Shown here one piece after another: positions 6,537 to 8,860 of a stretch of DNA of 8,860 nucleotides. Both the position numbers and the translations under genes were made by a program. The DNA lies in assembly GCA_023430845.1 (NCBI GenBank), contig JAEYYJ010000098.1, positions 1 to 8,860 on the forward strand. The letters run 5' to 3'. How positions within the stretch are numbered: position 1 is the stretch's first letter; every line of letters begins with the position of its first letter. The notes beneath the pieces were generated by a model. That model worked only from the letters and a program-made list of their open reading frames with translations. It searched no databases and had not been told where the DNA came from. Source of the stretch: Pseudomonadota bacterium. GTDB taxonomy: Bacteria > Pseudomonadota > Alphaproteobacteria > Rhizobiales > Hyphomicrobiaceae.

Positions 6537-6545
6537 TTATCCACA
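6537..6545 (+). promoter_or_regulatory. Exact DnaA-box 9-mer TTATCCACA
   Basis: The sequence TTATCCACA matches the strongest E. coli DnaA box exactly and lies in the 121-bp gap between RNase T2 and the small membrane protein gene, 103 bp upstream of the latter's start. It is the only exact copy noticed on either strand. One box does not make an origin; it could be a regulatory DnaA site or chance. Confidence 0.4.
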
Positions 6546-6555
6546 GGCTGCGCCG

Positions 6556-7314
6556 TCAGATGCGACGTCCGCTTCCCCTCGGCGCCGGGCTCGAGCGAAC
6601 TGGCGGCACGTACATGCTCGAAGCGCGGCACAGCCGGCTCTGCTCCTCATTGCGGCCACACCGCGTCGGCTCGCCGTTCCGGCTGAAGCAGATGCGGACC
6701 TCGCGCAGCCGGTTGCCCGGACCACCGCAGGCCACCCCGATCATATCCGGCTTCAGCGCCGGATTCGCATCCACGAACGCCCGCACGACCGCATCGGGCG
6801 AAACCGTGAAATCGTCGTTCGGCATCACGAAGCGCTGCGGGATCTTCACCGAATTGTAGAGGCGGCGAGAAAGACCGTAGTAGCCCTCCGGCGTCAGGCC
6901 GGAGCACGTGCCATGCTTGCGGTACTCGTGAATGACGAGGCGTGAGCTCGGCATGATGTCGAGCATGCTATCGATGAGAGGTTGCGGCACGAACGGGCGC
7001 GCGCGCGTCGGACAGTTCTCCGGCCAGCCGCGCTCATGCTGTGGCCAGAGTCCGTGCAGAACGAACGCATAGCGACGGCCGTCGCGGCGGTGGCATTGCG
7101 GCTCGTAGCGATCACCCCGCAACGACGCGCAGAACGTCGGGCTCCAGGAAAGTACGAGCGCATAGTAGTCGAAACGGCCGGGGACATTGCGCTCCTGATC
7201 GCGTCGCTCGTAGGGCGCCTTGCCACCGGGGCCGCCGCCGTACTGCGCCGCTGCAGGCAGCGGTGCGAGCAGTGCCACGGTCAGCATCCACAGCACGATC
7301 CGTTCGAGGCTCAT
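6556..7314 (-). CDS. Secreted ribonuclease T2
   Basis: The 252-residue product is an RNase T2 family endoribonuclease, which cleaves single-stranded RNA through a 2',3'-cyclic phosphate intermediate. Both catalytic signatures are intact: CAS I as FVLHGLWPQ (H87) and CAS II as VIHEYRKHGTC (H129, E130, H134). A signal peptide is clear, with hydrophobic core IVLWMLTVALLAPLP at 6-20 and cleavage near AAA|QY, so it acts in the periplasm or outside the cell. Eight cysteines (62, 74, 101, 137, 196, 209, 219, 229) could make four disulfides, as fits an exported enzyme. The start is ATG 7314, which places the signal peptide correctly and has GGAAGGAA about 8 bases upstream; the in-frame ATG at 7356 would add 14 charged residues. 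The last 15 residues are Arg/Ser/Pro-rich and look disordered. A likely role is salvage of phosphate and nucleosides from external RNA (inference). Confidence 0.94.
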   Translation of the reverse strand: MSLERIVLWMLTVALLAPLPAAAQYGGGPGGKAPYERRDQERNVPGRFDYYALVLSWSPTFCASLRGDRYEPQCHRRDGRRYAFVLHGLWPQHERGWPENCPTRARPFVPQPLIDSMLDIMPSSRLVIHEYRKHGTCSGLTPEGYYGLSRRLYNSVKIPQRFVMPNDDFTVSPDAVVRAFVDANPALKPDMIGVACGGPGNRLREVRICFSRNGEPTRCGRNEEQSRLCRASSMYVPPVRSSPAPRGSGRRI

Positions 7315-7364
7315 GAACCGTTCCTTCCGAGTGCGCGCGTTAGGTAGGGGCCGCAAGGGCGTGC

Positions 7365-7392
7365 ACTATATCGGCCGCGGCAAGGTGCGCAA
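7365..7392 (-). promoter_or_regulatory. Candidate sigma70 promoter for RNase T2
   Basis: On the minus strand TTGCGC (7387-7392) and TATAGT (7365-7370) form a -35/-10 pair with a 16-base spacing. TATAGT matches five of six consensus bases and stands out as AT-rich in GC-rich DNA. Transcription would start near 7358, leaving a leader of about 44 bases with the ribosome-binding site near its end. The -35 lies inside the 21-bp dyad at 7385-7405. Confidence 0.45.
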
Positions 7393-7405
7393 TCGGATTG
7401 CGCAC
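7385..7405. repeat. 21-bp dyad, candidate operator or terminator
   Basis: GTGCGCAATC (7385-7394) and GATTGCGCAC (7396-7405) are perfect inverted repeats around one central G. The dyad lies 24 bp after the PHA depolymerase stop and 71 bp before the RNase T2 start, both on the minus strand, and covers the -35 of the candidate RNase T2 promoter. A centre of one base suits a homodimeric DNA-binding protein. As a terminator for the depolymerase it is weaker, since minus-strand DNA after it reads CTTGCCGCGG without a T-run. Confidence 0.6.
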
Positions 7406-7428
7406 TCACTGAAAAGATGAGTTGCCGT

Positions 7429-8508
7429 CTACTTCGCCGCCGCCAGCCGGTCGAGCATGCGGCGGACCGCCGTGATCTGCGGCCCCTTGCGCGTCAGGTA
7501 CTCCGAGCCTGTGTAGCCCCACCAATCCCAGCAGCCATAAGGATTGGCCGTGCTCGCCGCCGTCTGTGGCATGAGTACGATCAGGCGATTCGGTCCTGCC
7601 CAACGACCATACCCGCTGTCCTCGATGAATGTATCACCGACGTCCGCGCGCGATTGCCGGCAGCCGTGAAAGACCACGTGGACGCGGCACCCCGCTTCCC
7701 TGCGACAGTACTCAGGCATGAGCACCACGCCCTCGCGCGCGAGTGAGTGATCGGCGAGATCCTTCGTGAAAGCGTGCTGATCGAAGACAAGCCGTTCAAC
7801 ATTGGCACTTGTGTCAGGCGGCGCGAGAGGTCCGAGCAGAAAACCGAGCAAGTCGCCCGCCTGATCGTAGCCGCAGTTGTTTATGTAGGGCTTTCCCGTC
7901 ACACTGCAGGCACCGCCCTTGCCCTCGGCGATGAAACCATGTCCCGCGGGTATGTCGGCCACGCGCTTGATATGGTCCGCCGGCACCCCGAGCCGTTCGT
8001 AGAAATTCAGCGCCGCGAGCCCGATCACCGGCAGGACCGTCTCGTCCTTCGTTCCTGAGAAGAGATAGATGCGGTCGCCCGCTGTAGCCTCGATGGGGTC
8101 GATCCGCCCTTCGCGAGCAAAGTCGTGGGCCTGCTCGGCAAGCTGGCCGGGATTCGGCACGCCCCACGCCGCGAGATCATTAGCCATGCAGCCGCTGATC
8201 GCGCGCGTGGCATTGATCAGCGCCGAGCCCGGCCCGACGATGCCTTGCGTGTAGACGCTCTGCGCGCAGCCGTAGGGGCCGCCCGCAATTAGTGCGGCAC
8301 CCGTGACGATACTGTTGTGCGCGAGATGGACCTGTCCGGCCATGTAGGCGCCCGACGAGACACCCGATACCGTCGTACCGTCGAGCTGTGCGCCGACCGC
8401 CGGCAAACCGGGAACCTCGGTCCGACAGGCCGCGACCAGCGCGAGCAACCCCACGCCGGCGATCATGCCGAGCCTGCGGACAAAGGGTCGAATGAACCGA
8501 AAGGTCAT
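7429..8508 (-). CDS. Short-chain-length polyhydroxyalkanoate depolymerase, predicted lipoprotein
   Basis: This 359-residue alpha/beta hydrolase resembles extracellular PHB/PHA depolymerases (type 2 catalytic domain), which split poly(3-hydroxybutyrate) into oligomers and monomers. The lipase box is G49-V-S51-S-G53 in VSGVSSGAYMA, followed by the family-typical GAALIAGGPYGCAQS. The rest of a Ser-Asp-His triad is probably D155 in SGTKDETVLP and H190 in IPAGHGF. Other conserved patches are PYINNCGYDQAGD (208-220), VVFHGCRQS (278-286) with the likely oxyanion histidine, and NPYGCWDWWGYTG (322-334). The N-terminus is a lipoprotein signal: basic residues, hydrophobic GVGLLALV, and lipobox V-A-A-C28, which suggests a membrane-anchored rather than freely secreted enzyme. 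No separate substrate-binding domain is evident. ATG 8508 has GAGAGGA upstream. Broader esterase activity cannot be excluded. Confidence 0.9.
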   Translation of the reverse strand: MTFRFIRPFVRRLGMIAGVGLLALVAACRTEVPGLPAVGAQLDGTTVSGVSSGAYMAGQVHLAHNSIVTGAALIAGGPYGCAQSVYTQGIVGPGSALINATRAISGCMANDLAAWGVPNPGQLAEQAHDFAREGRIDPIEATAGDRIYLFSGTKDETVLPVIGLAALNFYERLGVPADHIKRVADIPAGHGFIAEGKGGACSVTGKPYINNCGYDQAGDLLGFLLGPLAPPDTSANVERLVFDQHAFTKDLADHSLAREGVVLMPEYCRREAGCRVHVVFHGCRQSRADVGDTFIEDSGYGRWAGPNRLIVLMPQTAASTANPYGCWDWWGYTGSEYLTRKGPQITAVRRMLDRLAAAK

Positions 8509-8562
8509 GCCGATCCTCTCAACGATCTCTTCAACTTCCCTATCACACCTCGCCCGCCAGCG

Positions 8563-8655
8563 GTCTCATCATTCCGCAACACCCGCACGGCGATCTGAGC
8601 AACGCCGTTTCCAATGGCGACTTTCGCCCCGCAAACCAGACAAGTAGTCTCATCA
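8563..8655 (+). repeat. Pair of 9-bp direct repeats in a divergent promoter region
   Basis: GTCTCATCA occurs at 8563-8571 and again at 8647-8655, in the 185-bp gap between the divergent depolymerase and exonuclease genes. The copies are 84 bp apart, close to eight helical turns, so both would face the same side of the DNA. This could be a regulator's paired site, but a 9-bp match can also arise by chance. No clear -35/-10 pair was found in this gap. Confidence 0.25.
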
Positions 8656-8693
8656 CCAGCGCCGGTTGATCCAGTGCCGAGGAATGATCCGCC

Positions 8694-8860
8694 ATGCCGT
8701 CTCCAACGCCCTCCACCCCCCTCATTGCGCTCGACGCCGTCGCCGTCGACACGGAAACGACCGGGCTCGACATCAAAACGGCGCGCCTCGTACAGTTCGG
8801 CGCGGTCCGCATTCGCAGCGGGAATGTGCAGGTCGACCAACAAATGAGCCGGCTCGTCAA
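8694..8860 (+). CDS. DEDDh 3'-5' exonuclease domain protein (N-terminus, partial)
   Basis: The first 55 codons are present and the gene runs off the right edge. Residues 11-40 carry the Exo I motif of DnaQ-like exonucleases: V-A-V-D19-T-E21-T-T-G-L-D followed by RLVQFGAVRI. D19 and E21 are the first two metal-binding acids of the DEDD set; the others lie outside the window. ATG 8694 has GAGGAA (8679-8684) nine bases upstream, and an in-frame TGA at 8685 rules out an earlier start. The family includes the DNA polymerase III epsilon subunit and also exonucleases fused to CBS or nucleotidyltransferase domains. The short Pro/Ser/Thr leader before the domain suggests it is not the dedicated replicative epsilon subunit, but this is a weak inference. 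Confidence 0.85.
   Translation, partial: MPSPTPSTPLIALDAVAVDTETTGLDIKTARLVQFGAVRIRSGNVQVDQQMSRLV

Overview
The window looks like chromosomal DNA from a high-GC alphaproteobacterium, most likely of the Hyphomicrobiales (Rhizobiales). The evidence is a DUF1134/EipA periplasmic protein, a Cox15-type heme A synthase without cysteines, a secreted RNase T2, a lipoprotein-type polyhydroxyalkanoate depolymerase, and high-GC codon use in every gene. No insertion sequence, phage gene, tRNA, rRNA or CRISPR array was seen.

Layout. Positions 1-149 (minus) hold the start of a ketopantoate-reductase-like Rossmann protein that runs off the left edge. It diverges across a 347-bp gap from a plus-strand run: eipA (497-1459), a membrane-anchored coiled-coil protein with a TTG start (1682-3052), a proline/alanine-rich tail-anchored protein (3155-4222) and heme A synthase ctaA (4357-5418). 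These four share a strand but are separated by 102-222 bp, so several transcription units are as likely as one operon. Next comes a 566-bp stretch without a convincing gene (5419-5984) that holds two strong inverted repeats. It separates ctaA from three minus-strand genes: a small unrecognised membrane protein (5985-6434), RNase T2 (6556-7314) and a PHA depolymerase (7429-8508). At the right edge the start of a DEDDh exonuclease (8694 onward, plus) diverges from the depolymerase.

Themes. The left half concerns the cell envelope and respiratory membrane: EipA, two proteins of unknown role with a single membrane anchor each, and heme A synthesis for cytochrome oxidase. The right half contains two exported hydrolases, a ribonuclease and a polyester depolymerase, that could both scavenge nutrients outside the cytoplasm. 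The most notable non-coding signals are a 21-bp dyad overlapping the -35 element of a plausible RNase T2 promoter, a 10+5-bp hairpin in the gene-poor region after ctaA, a near-perfect 22-bp palindrome between the convergent genes, and an exact DnaA-box 9-mer downstream of RNase T2. No clearly new multi-gene system was found. The uncharacterised proteins at 1682, 3155 and 5985 and the structured gap at 5419-5984 are the best candidates for new biology.
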